Assembly (NCBI GenBank): GCA_003242885.1
Contig: QKMZ01000015.1
Location: 333,568-397,567, forward strand
Length of the DNA: 64,000 nt
Direction of reading: 5' to 3'
DNA from: Candidatus Melainabacteria bacterium
GTDB taxonomy: Bacteria; Cyanobacteriota; Vampirovibrionia; Obscuribacterales; Obscuribacteraceae
Shown: in pieces, positions 35,775 to 44,943 of the stretch
How the letters are laid out: each line of letters opens with the position of its first letter
Numbering within the stretch: position 1 is the first letter of the stretch
Made by a program: the position numbers and the translations under genes
Notes under the pieces: generated by a model
Told to the model about the DNA's origin: nothing
Seen by the model: only the letters and a program-made list of their open reading frames with translations
Database searches by the model: none

Positions 35775-35786
35775 TACTGCTTCTAT

Positions 35787-38660
35787 TTATCTCAAGGCTT
35801 CCTTAACTGCGGCTGTCAACGTCTTAAGACCTTTTGCTACATCCTTGCTGAGATGAATGCGCAAGGCTCTTCTTCCTCTGTCGTTTAGCACTTTGAGATC
35901 GCCGCGAGCTTGAGCAGCTTTGACGACACCGAAGGTGTACTTCTGCTGAGGTACCGGTAATTCTTCGGCATCATCGGCAGTGATCTGAAGGAAAACGCCG
36001 CTGTTGGGTCCGCCTTTGTAGGCTTGACCCGTCGAATGCAAGAACCGTGGTCCAAAACCAAGGCAGGTTGCGACTTTCTTGGTGTCTCTAACTGCCAATC
36101 TTGCTACTTGCAGTTCTTCTTCATGAGCTTTCGTCATCTCGATGTAGGCAAGCAATGCCACATAGTCATTTGCTTTTACACGTGAGAGATGTGATTTGAG
36201 AATAGATGCGAGTGTTTTGGTTGCGCCCGCACCAGCTTCAATTTCTTTTTTGTTTTTCTCGTCAGCAAAGAGCTTGACACCGTCAGCTTCGAAAAATGGT
36301 TTTTCCTCGGGCAAACTGCCGGACTTCTCATATGCTTCCGTGAGCTCACGGGACGCAATCTTGCTGGCTTCAACGTCCGGTTGGTTGAAAGCGTTGATGC
36401 CGATAACAGCACCTGCTACAGCAGTGGCGATTTCCCAGCGGAAGAATTCTTGACCGAGATTATAGATGTCGGTGACGGAAATTCTTACAACCGGATGACC
36501 TGCCTTCTGCAAAGCTTCAATGGCTTTGTCTTGCTTTTCATCTGGAGCTGATTCAAGACGCAGGTATGCAAACAGGCGGTCTTTGCCGTATGTTTCTGGT
36601 GCGGCAAGGGGTTCTCGATCGACTGGAATAATTCCTTTGCCGACTTTACCAGTGGACTCAGCGATTAGCTGTTCTAGCCAAGCGCCTAAGTCATAGATCT
36701 TAGGCGACGTCACTAACGTGATTTTGTCGCGTCCAGCTTTTGCTGCTTCGCCCATGATGATGCCGAGCACAGCACCAGGATTTTCCTCCACTGGAACAGT
36801 CGCCGCACATGCGTGAGCCATTTCTCTTGCATTATCGAGGAATTTTACAACGTCAAGACCCATCACCGCAGCTGGTACCATGCCGAAATGCGACAGAGCT
36901 GAATAACGTCCACCAATTCCCGGCAGTCCGAGGAAAATGTGGCGGAATTTTTCTTTCTCAGCCAGCGCTTGCAGTTTTGAACCTGGGTCTGTCACTGCAA
37001 TCCAGTGCTGACCAGCTTTATCCGCACCGACTGCTTCAACGGTCTTCTGCCAAAAGTACTGTTCGAAGATGTTCGGCTCTAGTGTTGTGCCTGATTTCGA
37101 TGAAACAATGAAGATAGTTTGTTTTACATCAATCGCTTTCTCAGCTGACTTCACTTGTTGTGGATCGGTCGAATCGAGAACATGAAGTTCGGGATAACCA
37201 GCTTCTTTAGGGAACGTATTGCGCAGGACATCAGGACAAAGGCTCGAACCACCCATACCCAAAAGCAAAGCATATTTGAATTTCGCATCCTTGATCTCTT
37301 GCGAAAGCTTTTTCAAATTCTCAATGTGAGCGAGCTGGTCGTTGATGATGTTCAGCCAGTCGAGCCATTTGCTTTCGTCATCACCTGTCCAAAGTGAAGC
37401 GTCGCGCGACCAGAGCTTTTTGGTGTTATCCAATGTTTGCCAGTCGATAATTGCTTTTTCAACTGTCGGCTTCAAATCGCTCGGCAGCTCGTACTTGAAA
37501 TTATCGATCAAGGATTTTTTTTCGGCAGTCCTAGCTTTTTCAACGGCGTCCAGAAGCTTTTTGAACGCATCTGCAAAAAGTTCGACACCTTGTTCAACCA
37601 ATTTATCGGTGACTTCCTTCATTGAAATCTTCGATTTTTCGAGGTTTTCCATGACGGCATTAGCTTCGGGAATTTCGGTTTCGAGTGTGCTCTTCACCAC
37701 ACCGTGATCTCTAAACGCGTCGAATGTGCTCGGTGGAATGGTATTGACTGTGTCTTTGCCAATCAATTCATCGACATAGATGCAATCGGGGAATGCTGGG
37801 TTCTTCGTGCTGGTGCTTGCCCAGAGCAGGCGTTGAGTTTGAGCGCCGTTCTTTTCGAGTTCTGTCCAACGCGCATCTTTGATGATGTTCAAATACTTTT
37901 GATAGGCTTGCTTTGCGTTGGCGATTGCTACTTTGCCGAGGACTTTATTGAGCAAGGCTTTTTCTTCACCTTGTGCCGTTTTCAATTTGTCTTCGATCAT
38001 GCTGTCGATGAGAGTGTCGATGCGGCTGACGAAAAAGCTTGCAACGCTGGCTACGCTGTGCAAATCGCCGCCCGATTTTTTCAACTTTTCCAGACCGTCG
38101 ATGTATGCCCAATGAACTGCTTCGTAAGCATCCTGCGAGAAGAGTAATGTGACATTGATGTTGATGCCTTCGCCGACCAATTCTTTGATAGCCGGAATAC
38201 CTGCCTTGGTCGCCGGCACTTTGATCATTACGTTCGGGCGGTTAACCCATTTCCACAGACGCTTTGCTTCATCGATGGTGCCCTGTGTGTCATTGGCGAG
38301 AAATGGCGAAACTTCCATACTCACATAACCGTCGCGCTTTTGTGTTTTCTCGTAAACCGGCTTGAGAATATCCGCAGCCTTTTGAATGTCTTCGACAGCG
38401 ATGTGCTCATAGATGTCCATCGCCTTGAGCTTGCCGTCTTTTTTCAATTCAGCGAGTTGGTCTGCATAATCATTGCTGCCCGCGATTGCCTTTTCGAAGA
38501 TTGCTGGATTGGAAGTCATGCCTTTGAGACCGTCTTCTTCAACCAAGCGCTTGAGTTCACCACTGTTCAACAGGCTGCGGCGAATATAATCGAGCCAGAC
38601 GGATTGCCCGTGTGACGAGAGTTCGCGCAATGGATTGACTACCTGTTTGGCTGTATTCAT
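35787..38660 (-). CDS. tal-pgi: Bifunctional transaldolase / glucose-6-phosphate isomerase
   Basis: A 957-residue fusion. The frame is open 45 bases further upstream, but AGGAGAG right before the ATG at 38660 decides the start. Residues 1-370 are transaldolase (QSVWLDYIRRSLL, GMTSNPAIFEKAI, and IKVPATKAG with the Schiff-base lysine). Residues about 390-920 are glucose-6-phosphate isomerase, with LLGMGGSSLCPDV, SKSGTTLEPN and a C-terminal Lys/Gln/His-rich part. The two activities link the non-oxidative pentose-phosphate pathway to glycolysis. Such fusions are known in several bacterial groups including cyanobacterial relatives. With gnd downstream, this is a small central-carbon cluster. Confidence 0.93.
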   Translation of the reverse strand: MNTAKQVVNPLRELSSHGQSVWLDYIRRSLLNSGELKRLVEEDGLKGMTSNPAIFEKAIAGSNDYADQLAELKKDGKLKAMDIYEHIAVEDIQKAADILKPVYEKTQKRDGYVSMEVSPFLANDTQGTIDEAKRLWKWVNRPNVMIKVPATKAGIPAIKELVGEGININVTLLFSQDAYEAVHWAYIDGLEKLKKSGGDLHSVASVASFFVSRIDTLIDSMIEDKLKTAQGEEKALLNKVLGKVAIANAKQAYQKYLNIIKDARWTELEKNGAQTQRLLWASTSTKNPAFPDCIYVDELIGKDTVNTIPPSTFDAFRDHGVVKSTLETEIPEANAVMENLEKSKISMKEVTDKLVEQGVELFADAFKKLLDAVEKARTAEKKSLIDNFKYELPSDLKPTVEKAIIDWQTLDNTKKLWSRDASLWTGDDESKWLDWLNIINDQLAHIENLKKLSQEIKDAKFKYALLLGMGGSSLCPDVLRNTFPKEAGYPELHVLDSTDPQQVKSAEKAIDVKQTIFIVSSKSGTTLEPNIFEQYFWQKTVEAVGADKAGQHWIAVTDPGSKLQALAEKEKFRHIFLGLPGIGGRYSALSHFGMVPAAVMGLDVVKFLDNAREMAHACAATVPVEENPGAVLGIIMGEAAKAGRDKITLVTSPKIYDLGAWLEQLIAESTGKVGKGIIPVDREPLAAPETYGKDRLFAYLRLESAPDEKQDKAIEALQKAGHPVVRISVTDIYNLGQEFFRWEIATAVAGAVIGINAFNQPDVEASKIASRELTEAYEKSGSLPEEKPFFEADGVKLFADEKNKKEIEAGAGATKTLASILKSHLSRVKANDYVALLAYIEMTKAHEEELQVARLAVRDTKKVATCLGFGPRFLHSTGQAYKGGPNSGVFLQITADDAEELPVPQQKYTFGVVKAAQARGDLKVLNDRGRRALRIHLSKDVAKGLKTLTAAVKEALR

Positions 38661-39215
38661 TTTCTCTCTCCTGTGAGCAGCTGATTGTGCTGGCCTGGCG
38701 AACATTTAGTGCGGTGGGCGACTTTTTCCTACTTAGATATAGGTGGTTGCAAAGCGGCTCTCCTGAATGACACAGCGATACCGCGGGAAGCGGCCCTTGC
38801 CATCGCGGGACATCGCAAATTCCCTGGCGTCAGAACGGACCAAAGATATCAGAAACTCATCCTTTATATGCCAAAGTTTAATCTATAAGTGAAGAGCGTA
38901 AAGTTGGCGGTTCTGGGTCGAACCGCAGCTGGCAGATTGTCTTTTTCAATTGTGCGAAAGCGTGATGCTGTGCGCGCCGATGAGTGCACCACCAATGGTG
39001 ACTGTTTTGCATGCGGACAAGAAACTCAATCGCAGGTTTATGTATGAATTCTGGGAGCGTGGATTAGTAATTAGTGGAAGTTAAAAAAATTGAGGTACTA
39101 TGTTTTGGTACCGGTGACCCGGGAATAAATCTGAGGCCAAGACAATTGCCTCGTTGGAAGTCAATAGAGGGTTCGGGGTAGCAATACCAAAAAGTCTGGC
39201 TCGTGGAGGAGCAAC
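38661..39215. other. Long intergenic region
   Basis: About 555 bases without a convincing gene. A short + strand frame (38685-38888) has a weak resemblance to the end of a tyrosine recombinase but has no ribosome binding site, and I do not call it. The promoter of the transaldolase/PGI fusion should lie in the first 100 bases on the minus strand. Confidence 0.45.
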
Positions 39216-39368
39216 ATGGAGATATTTCAAGATCCGCTCGTTCTGGTATGCGTTCTCGCCATGCCATTGGTAATTATCGGTTTGGCTAAAGCCTGGAAGC
39301 GTCTTAAGGACAAGAAAGCTGAAGCTGCTGCTGCGTCAGGCGGCGGCGGAGCAGATTCGAACGGCTAG
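39216..39368 (+). CDS. Small single-pass membrane protein
   Basis: A 50-residue protein too short for most gene callers. A strong ribosome binding site (GGAGG, 39205-39209) lies 6 bases before the ATG. One hydrophobic helix (residues about 7-25, LVLVCVLAMPLVIIGLA) is followed by a basic stretch KAWKRLKDKKAE, which would stay inside the cytoplasm, and a Gly/Ala-rich tail. The protein type is typical of small membrane peptides. The function is unknown. There is no homologue I recognise. Confidence 0.65.
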   Translation: MEIFQDPLVLVCVLAMPLVIIGLAKAWKRLKDKKAEAAAASGGGGADSNG

Positions 39369-39668
39369 TGCATCGTAGCTGACGTAAGGTTGGCGCAATT
39401 CATTAATAAGGCGGGGCGTCGTCAGCTCCGTCTTGCTGTTTGATCGGGAACATCGCTCAATCCCGACTTCAGAACCCTCTGAAATTCATATTTATATGTC
39501 GCTGCCAAAATTTTTGTTTTGGCGGCGATTTCCTTTGAACTTTTTCTGGCGAAGTTACGTCTATACAGTTGTAAGCAAAAAAATGGCTGCGCCGAAGTTT
39601 GGAAAGCTCCACCGTGGATGCCTTTTCCAGTCGGTGAGCTTGTAGTGTGATTATGGAGTAATTGCATC
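39369..39668. other. Intergenic region before the Spy-like gene
   Basis: Three hundred bases with no gene or recognised repeat. A GC-rich segment at 39409-39440 may end the small membrane protein's transcript. The ribosome binding site of the next gene is at its right end. Confidence 0.4.
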
Positions 39669-40232
39669 ATGAATTTCAGGAAACTTTTCGTTCTTTCAGT
39701 CAGCTCGCTTTCCCTGGTGGCACCTGCGTTTGCAGACACCCAAGTCGGAGCTGTTGAACAGACTGTCGCTAAGACAAACATCTCGGAAAATGTGGGTGGT
39801 AAAGGCAAAATGTGTGGCGCCGGTCATCATCGCGGTTTCAAAGGCGGACTCGATCTAACTGATGCGCAGAAAGAAAAACTCTACGCAATGAAGAATACTT
39901 TGAAAGATAGTGTTGGACCCAAGAAGCTTGAGTTGAGTAAAGCTAATCGTGATCTCAAAGACCTACTCACCAAGCCCTCGATCGACCGTGCAGCAATATT
40001 GAGCACCCAAGGCAAAATCAACGATTTGAAAGCTTCCATCTCCAACATGATGATTGCATTTAGAGCAGATTTTGCAGAAACACTGACGCCAGAGCAAAGA
40101 CAAAAGCTGCGCTTCGCGCCGTCCTTTGGTGGTCACCGTCACTTCCGTCACGGTGGACCAGGACATGGAGGACCTCGTGGGCCCAGACCGACTGCTGAAG
40201 TAGCACCAGCTCCAGCAGCTCCTGTTAGCTAA
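39669..40232 (+). CDS. Spy/CpxP-like periplasmic protein
   Basis: A 187-residue exported protein with signal peptide ending around residue 22 (SSLSLVAPAFA). Two LTxxQ motifs mark the Spy/CpxP family: LTDAQ (63-67) and LTPEQ (139-143), each opening a long helix. The C-terminus is His/Gly/Pro-rich (GGHRHFRHGGPGHGG), which may bind metal ions. Spy-type proteins act as ATP-independent chaperones in the periplasm or modulate metal and envelope-stress responses. TGGAG precedes the ATG. No partner kinase is next to it. Confidence 0.8.
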   Translation: MNFRKLFVLSVSSLSLVAPAFADTQVGAVEQTVAKTNISENVGGKGKMCGAGHHRGFKGGLDLTDAQKEKLYAMKNTLKDSVGPKKLELSKANRDLKDLLTKPSIDRAAILSTQGKINDLKASISNMMIAFRADFAETLTPEQRQKLRFAPSFGGHRHFRHGGPGHGGPRGPRPTAEVAPAPAAPVS

Positions 40233-40288
40233 CGGCGCAGCAATCGCACGGGCGGTGTCTTACCGCTCCGCGATTGATTCTCAAGCGG

Positions 40289-40318
40289 GGCGACGCCTGT
40301 GAGTTTGCAGGTGTCGCC
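40289..40318. terminator. Strong hairpin between convergent genes
   Basis: GGCGACGCCTG pairs with CAGGTGTCGCC around an 8-base loop, with one G-U pair. It lies between the Spy-like gene and the convergent esterase gene. It could also be a single REP-like unit; it shares the GGGGCGACG core. Confidence 0.55.
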
Positions 40319-40329
40319 TCTCGCTTTGG

Positions 40330-41625
40330 TTATCTCGAATGCGTTCGGAAAAATTGCCAGAGCGTTTCTGACGCGTTTATATCCTGACTGATTCTTCCGG
40401 CAAGACCCGAAGACGCATATGGCAAGCCGCCCGGCCAGGTGTGCCCGCCATTTTCGATGCGATAGAGAATTACTTCTCGACCAGACGATCCGTAGGACTC
40501 ACGCCTGACACGCGTACCATCGCGCGGATCTTTATCTGGCTCGTTAGTGATGTTTGCGTGTGAAGATCCGACCTGGTTATGCGTACACCAAAACTCAATC
40601 ATCTCAGGGACCGGCATCAGACCGCCATAACGAGCGAGTGCGCTGTCAACGCCACCGAATTTGTTGGCTCCAACCAATTCCACGAGTTCATTCAGCTCGC
40701 CATTTGCTGTGCTGGCGCCTGACGATCCCCAAGAGATCAGAGGATCGCTCGTACCTAGAAAAAACATCACCGGCATTGGCTTATTGGAGTGGCAGCCATT
40801 TGCGGCCTGCTGCATGATCGTTGAGCCGACTACACCGATCGCCGCTATACGTTCTGGAATGGCGCAAGCGAGCATTTGTGAGAAGTAGCCTCCGTTACTG
40901 ATTCCGCAGGCGTAAACTCTTCTTTTGTCGATGCTGACTGTGTTTGCAATCTTATCGATAACTTTGCAGACATACCCGACGTCATCGACTCCGCGTCCGG
41001 ACTGCCCGGTGTCCCAGCATTTGTCGATGCCATCACCGTAGATGACAGCAAAACTGTTCTTGTCGGCGACTGGATTAAATTGGCTCAAAAACATCATCAG
41101 TGAGCCATTCAAGCTCAAGCCGTGGAAGACCAGTACCACGGGCATATTCTTTAGAGTCTTGTATCCTGGCGGCAGGTGGCACTGAAAGGTTCTGTTCATA
41201 CCGTCAATGCTAACGGTGTCTTGATACGTATAGCCTTTCGTCGTGTCGCCTTTTGGCGTCACGCCCAAGTATCTCTGGGCGGCATTTTGAATCTGCTTGC
41301 CCTGCTGCGCGCGCTGACTCTGAGGGTTTTGAGCTCCCTGTTGCCCCTGACCTTGCGGCGCCTGGGTGCTCCCCGGGTGTTTTCTTTCCTCTTCTTCCTG
41401 CATTTGACGCATGTAAGCGCGCCTGGCGTATTCGCCGGGTCTGTAGCCGGGAGGGCGCGCATATGGACTTCTGTAGTAATTGGTTGTCGGAAACGGCTGT
41501 GAGCTTTGATTGCCGGAGCCGGAAGCATTTTGGGCGGACGACTGGGCGCTCGAACTTGTCTGCAGGAGCAGGTTTAGCGGAATTGCCGCGGACAAAATCA
41601 GAGTGAGAACATTTGCCAGTTTCAA
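40330..41625 (-). CDS. Exported PHB-depolymerase/feruloyl-esterase-like hydrolase
   Basis: A 431-residue alpha/beta hydrolase of the LpqC (COG3509) type. The signal peptide covers about the first 27 residues from a TTG start (TLILSAAIPLNLL). A long Gln/Gly/Pro/Ser-rich linker runs to residue 120. The catalytic Ser243 lies in GISNGG, Asp294 in GTSDPLISWG and His395 in GGHTWPGG; HGLSLNG (168-174) is the oxyanion part. The family cleaves ester bonds in short-chain polyhydroxybutyrate or plant-wall feruloyl esters outside the cell. The actual substrate is not known. The low-complexity linker resembles those of exported proteins elsewhere in the window. Confidence 0.85.
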   Translation of the reverse strand: MKLANVLTLILSAAIPLNLLLQTSSSAQSSAQNASGSGNQSSQPFPTTNYYRSPYARPPGYRPGEYARRAYMRQMQEEEERKHPGSTQAPQGQGQQGAQNPQSQRAQQGKQIQNAAQRYLGVTPKGDTTKGYTYQDTVSIDGMNRTFQCHLPPGYKTLKNMPVVLVFHGLSLNGSLMMFLSQFNPVADKNSFAVIYGDGIDKCWDTGQSGRGVDDVGYVCKVIDKIANTVSIDKRRVYACGISNGGYFSQMLACAIPERIAAIGVVGSTIMQQAANGCHSNKPMPVMFFLGTSDPLISWGSSGASTANGELNELVELVGANKFGGVDSALARYGGLMPVPEMIEFWCTHNQVGSSHANITNEPDKDPRDGTRVRRESYGSSGREVILYRIENGGHTWPGGLPYASSGLAGRISQDINASETLWQFFRTHSR

Positions 41626-41783
41626 GCGTCAGAAGGCTCATTATGTGACGGTAAGCAGTAAATTCTATGTTCCACGCGATCGCTTTTTCTTACTCCTTGC
41701 ATAACGACTAAACATCCCTGCACGCGGGTAAGCAAAGTGCAGAGAGGTTCTTACACAACTGCATCTTTAGCCGGGGACGACTT

Positions 41784-42680
41784 ATGCGGAAAAACACCAT
41801 ATTTGCATCAACGATGGCAGTGCTCCTTGCTGCTTCAGTAGCGATGCCATCAGAAGCCGAGCCCAATGCAAAGAAAAAGCAGCAGCAGCAGCTACTGAAG
41901 CAACAAAAATTGCAGCAGAAGCAGCAACAGCAACAAGACCTTCAGGCGCAACAAGGCGCTTACGACAATAGCAGCGGCAGCAACGCAGGTGGTTCGAGCT
42001 CCGGTGATTCGGCAGGCCGGAGTATGTCGATGTTCAAAGCCGGAAATACCACACTGCCGGCGGGCACGTACGCTATGACCAACGTCAGCAATGGTGCGGC
42101 ATTTGTCGTAATTGTCGATGATAGCGGTGACATGCGCGCGCAAGATGCCCGCGCCATGAATCTCATTGACGAGAAGAATTCGCCCAAGGCGGCGAAGAAT
42201 CGCAAGAATGGTGGATACGGTGGCAGTCCCGGAAATGACCAAAATTATGATTCCGGAGGCAACTACAACAATTCAAATAGTGACTATGACGGAAGTGACG
42301 GCAGTTATCGCAACAACAATTCGTCGGCCGGCTCATCAAGCAATTTGGGGCCCAATGGACTCTTGCCGCCGCAGCCAACACCAGCCTCCGCGGTTTTGCC
42401 AACTCAAAATTCCAGTGGTCATCCACTTTTGCAGGGCGCGACGTCTGGCAGTGTTTATGCGCCAGGTCAGCCATCGGGAGGCGGTTTGCTCCCTAGCCTT
42501 TTGACAGGACCTAATCCGCTTGGGCAGCAGAATTCGATGATGCCTGGACAACCGGGACCTGGCGGAATACAGGGGAAAATTCAGGCAGAACTTCAACGTC
42601 AGCTCAATAAGCAATTTATGAAATATGGCGGAAGCGGTAATCTCGAACAGCAGGTTCGCAAGATGATCAATAAGTTCTGA
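41784..42680 (+). CDS. Secreted Gln- and Gly/Ser/Asn-rich protein
   Basis: A 298-residue exported protein. The signal peptide ends around residue 26 (AVLLAASVAMPSEA). Residues 30-58 are almost all Gln, Lys and Leu. A short conserved-looking block follows (about 81-118: MFKAGNTTLPAGTYAMTN and AAFVVIVDDSG), which might be a small beta fold. The rest is Gly/Asn/Ser/Pro-rich. The C-terminal 40 residues are helical (IQAELQRQLNKQFMKYG). It resembles surface or matrix proteins, but the function is unknown. It lies 158 bases upstream of prmA. Confidence 0.65.
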   Translation: MRKNTIFASTMAVLLAASVAMPSEAEPNAKKKQQQQLLKQQKLQQKQQQQQDLQAQQGAYDNSSGSNAGGSSSGDSAGRSMSMFKAGNTTLPAGTYAMTNVSNGAAFVVIVDDSGDMRAQDARAMNLIDEKNSPKAAKNRKNGGYGGSPGNDQNYDSGGNYNNSNSDYDGSDGSYRNNNSSAGSSSNLGPNGLLPPQPTPASAVLPTQNSSGHPLLQGATSGSVYAPGQPSGGGLLPSLLTGPNPLGQQNSMMPGQPGPGGIQGKIQAELQRQLNKQFMKYGGSGNLEQQVRKMINKF

Positions 42681-42838
42681 ATCGTCGAAGCTCGACAAAT
42701 CAGAAAAAGTTCTAGTGACACTTTCGTTGTTTTGGCACAACGCGAGCGCCTGATTTGATAAATTGTGACTTGCCCTGAAGGTCATCAGTGTGACCCTAGA
42801 TTTTTGCAGGGGCTTATCGTGGAAAGGTTAGAGCGACA

Positions 42839-43750
42839 ATGACGAAAGAAACCAAGCCGAAGAAAGTTTGGGCGACAGCAGAGTTCGAAACTTCAACTGA
42901 TCGCGAAGACATTTGCAGTTGGTTGATGATTCAGTGTGGCGCGACAGGCTGTCAGATTGAGCCTCTCGACGACAAGAATATAAGAATCGTCGCTTCATTT
43001 GAAAAAGAGAATTTCACGGAGACAGAACTGAAGAATCTGCGCGCTTGCTTTGAAGAGTATTACTTGGGTGAATGTCTGCAAACCCTCAAAATAGTGGCTC
43101 TTGAAGAACAAGATTGGTTGACGAAATGGAAAGAAGGTTTTCATCCATTCGATATCGGTGAGAAATTGCAAGTTTGCCCTTCCTGGTGGATGGACAAAAG
43201 AAGCGAGCTAAGCCCTGCGCGCAAGCACCTTTTCATTGATCCTGGTATGGCATTCGGAACAGGATTGCATGCCACCACTCGTTACTGCCTTGGAGCAATT
43301 GAGCGTATCGAAGAACCTGGTGATGTCGTCGATGTTGGCTCTGGTAGCGGTATTCTCGCAATCGCTGTTGCGCTATTGAATGATAAGGCAAACATTACAG
43401 CAGTCGAAATCGATGCGATTGCTGTCGAAAATTCTTGCTACAACTTCAAGCTAAACGGCGTCGACAAACGCATTGAGATGTTGACTGGTGAGTTGGAACT
43501 TGTCGCTGACAGAAAGTTCGACACAATTCTTTCCAATCTCACATGCGAAGACAATATGGCTCTGCTGCCTGAATACGCGAAAATTCTGAAGCCTAATGGA
43601 AGAGTTATTTGCGCTGGAATACTTTTGGAGAAACTTGAGCGACTTTTGCACGTCATAGAGAACACTGGTTTTGCGATAGTCGATCAGGACACGTCAAACG
43701 GCTGGGCAGGCATTACCCTGATGCAGAAAGCAGGCGCCTGCGCCAAATAG
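42839..43750 (+). CDS. prmA: Ribosomal protein L11 methyltransferase
   Basis: A 303-residue SAM-dependent methyltransferase. The substrate-recognition N-terminus (1-115) leads to the PrmA signature DPGMAFGTGLHATT (about 140-153), then motif I VDVGSGSGILAIA and a motif IV-like SNLTCEDNM in place of the usual N-I/P-P. It methylates lysines and the N-terminus of L11 in the cytoplasm. The length and full domain order are normal. It is the last gene before tmRNA on this strand. Confidence 0.95.
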   Translation: MTKETKPKKVWATAEFETSTDREDICSWLMIQCGATGCQIEPLDDKNIRIVASFEKENFTETELKNLRACFEEYYLGECLQTLKIVALEEQDWLTKWKEGFHPFDIGEKLQVCPSWWMDKRSELSPARKHLFIDPGMAFGTGLHATTRYCLGAIERIEEPGDVVDVGSGSGILAIAVALLNDKANITAVEIDAIAVENSCYNFKLNGVDKRIEMLTGELELVADRKFDTILSNLTCEDNMALLPEYAKILKPNGRVICAGILLEKLERLLHVIENTGFAIVDQDTSNGWAGITLMQKAGACAK

Positions 43751-43929
43751 TGGACGAAAGGTTCAATGAGCCGGCCAGGAAGGGTTTCTCAAGCTAATGG
43801 AAACCTTTATTTTGGGGGATAGCGGATACTACGCTGCTATACTTAGGTTAGATTCCCAACTTTGCCCGTCTGGGCGGAATTTTGCACCCTGAAAATTGAA
43901 TAGACGAAGCATCTGCCAAACACCCACAT

Positions 43930-44328
43930 GGGGGCGTTTAGATTCGACAGGGTTGTTGGGTCGTAGGCTGCAGGTCGAGGTCGCTTGGATCCTCGTTAAA
44001 AGCTGAGCAAAACAACAAACGCCAATGTAATCAGCGTTGATTTCTCTGCTAAGCGCGCTCTGCGCGCTGCCTAAAACTAACCTTTTAGAAGCGGAACTCG
44101 ATAGTTTCTTGACTACCCGAAACTAAAGGGTCAAACCACGGTGGTTGCCGCAGCACGAAGTTAGCGGTTAGTAGTGCTGCCTAAGACATAATCGCGAACC
44201 CGGGTAGCCGTTCAGGCTTCCTGCAGCGGGCTGAGCAATCAGCGACTGTAGAAATTTCTGAACTAAACTTGTAGACGCTTGCCTCTCGGCTTCTTTGGAC
44301 GCGAGTGCGATTCTCGCCGCCTCCACCA
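43930..44328 (+). ncRNA. ssrA: tmRNA (ssrA)
   Basis: A 399-base tmRNA. The acceptor stem pairs GGGGGCG (43930-43936) with CGCCTCC next to the encoded ACCA at 44325-44328. GATTCGACAGG at 43941-43951 is the conserved D-loop-like segment of tmRNA, and the T arm GCGAGTGCGATTCTCGC lies near the 3' end. The tag ends at a TAA at 44072-44074 after ...KRALRAA, which fits the small apolar end needed for ClpXP recognition. The resume codon is not certain; from GCC at 44021 the tag would read ANVISVDFSAKRALRAA. tmRNA rescues ribosomes stalled on broken mRNA. The 3' end is the insertion site of the downstream island. Confidence 0.96.
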
Positions 44329-44331
44329 TTT
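44307..44331 (+). other. attL: direct repeat at the tmRNA 3' end
   Basis: A 25-base sequence (GCGATTCTCG...CCACCATTT) that includes the last 22 bases of tmRNA and 3 bases beyond. It recurs exactly at 51853-51877. It is the left end of the integrated island; tmRNA remains whole. Confidence 0.88.
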
Positions 44332-44375
44332 ACTTTTTAAACACGGCTCAAACGGTCATAGGACCAGGCTTTCGC

Positions 44376-44481
44376 GCATTCTCAATAAGGAGAATCTTCG
44401 AAGGTGTGGCCCTTTTTGTGGCCCGTCGAAATATTTTTGGGAACCGAGATCACCTGTTTTCTGCTCGGAATTTTGGGTGAC
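44376..44481 (+). repeat. 106-bp repeat next to attL
   Basis: It begins GCATTCTCAATAA and ends TTTTGGGTGAC. A copy of the same length, about 80 percent identical by eye and without gaps, lies at 51961-52066 in the same orientation just past attR. Inside it are two GTGGCCC repeats (44406 and 44418). Confidence 0.8.
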
Positions 44482-44484
44482 CAC

Positions 44485-44871
44485 TTATGTTGCTACTGGG
44501 TTCTCTTTGCTCTTCAATTCGAGGTATTTCTTGATGAGAACGAGCATTTCTTGGGCGAGGATAATGTATGTGGTGGCATCCGAAACCTGTTCGCCTTTGA
44601 ACAAAGCCGGCGGCCAACCTTTTGCTAGCTTACATTCCTTCTCAAAAACCCACATGGTTACATTTCCACCAACGCGTGAATTTCTGCCGTAACACATCTC
44701 TTCGGTAGGCAGGAATGCGTGAATCTGAATGGGAATCATGCAGTTTGTAAACTCTACTCTTGCGACGAGCCCGGAATCCATAAGGATCTTGCGCGCCTCA
44801 TCCCTCTCGATTGCGAGTTCGCGCTCAAAACGTTCTTCGTTTTCATATTCGCCGGGCATTACCCAACTCAT
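44485..44871 (-). CDS. Hypothetical island protein
   Basis: A 128-residue soluble protein I do not recognise. CGGAGG precedes the ATG at 44871 at good spacing. It begins with a charged helical part (YENEERFERELAIERDEARKIL), then a mixed alpha/beta part with CMIPIQIHAFLPTEEMCYG and GNVTMWVFEKE, and ends with a long helix (AQEMLVLIKKYLELKSKE). It lies between attL and the broken integrase, where island accessory or excision genes are often found. Confidence 0.6.
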   Translation of the reverse strand: MSWVMPGEYENEERFERELAIERDEARKILMDSGLVARVEFTNCMIPIQIHAFLPTEEMCYGRNSRVGGNVTMWVFEKECKLAKGWPPALFKGEQVSDATTYIILAQEMLVLIKKYLELKSKENPVAT

Positions 44872-44943
44872 GGCTGACAGCCTCCGCCCGAACCTTTCGC
44901 ACGCTACTGTAGTTTACAACAGTGGCAATTATTAGGCGTAGCT

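Noticed and set aside
38685..38888. Short + strand frame ending like a tyrosine recombinase (GHRKF...RTDQRY)
   Set aside because: Only a few residues match, no catalytic Arg before it and no ribosome binding site; may be coincidence.
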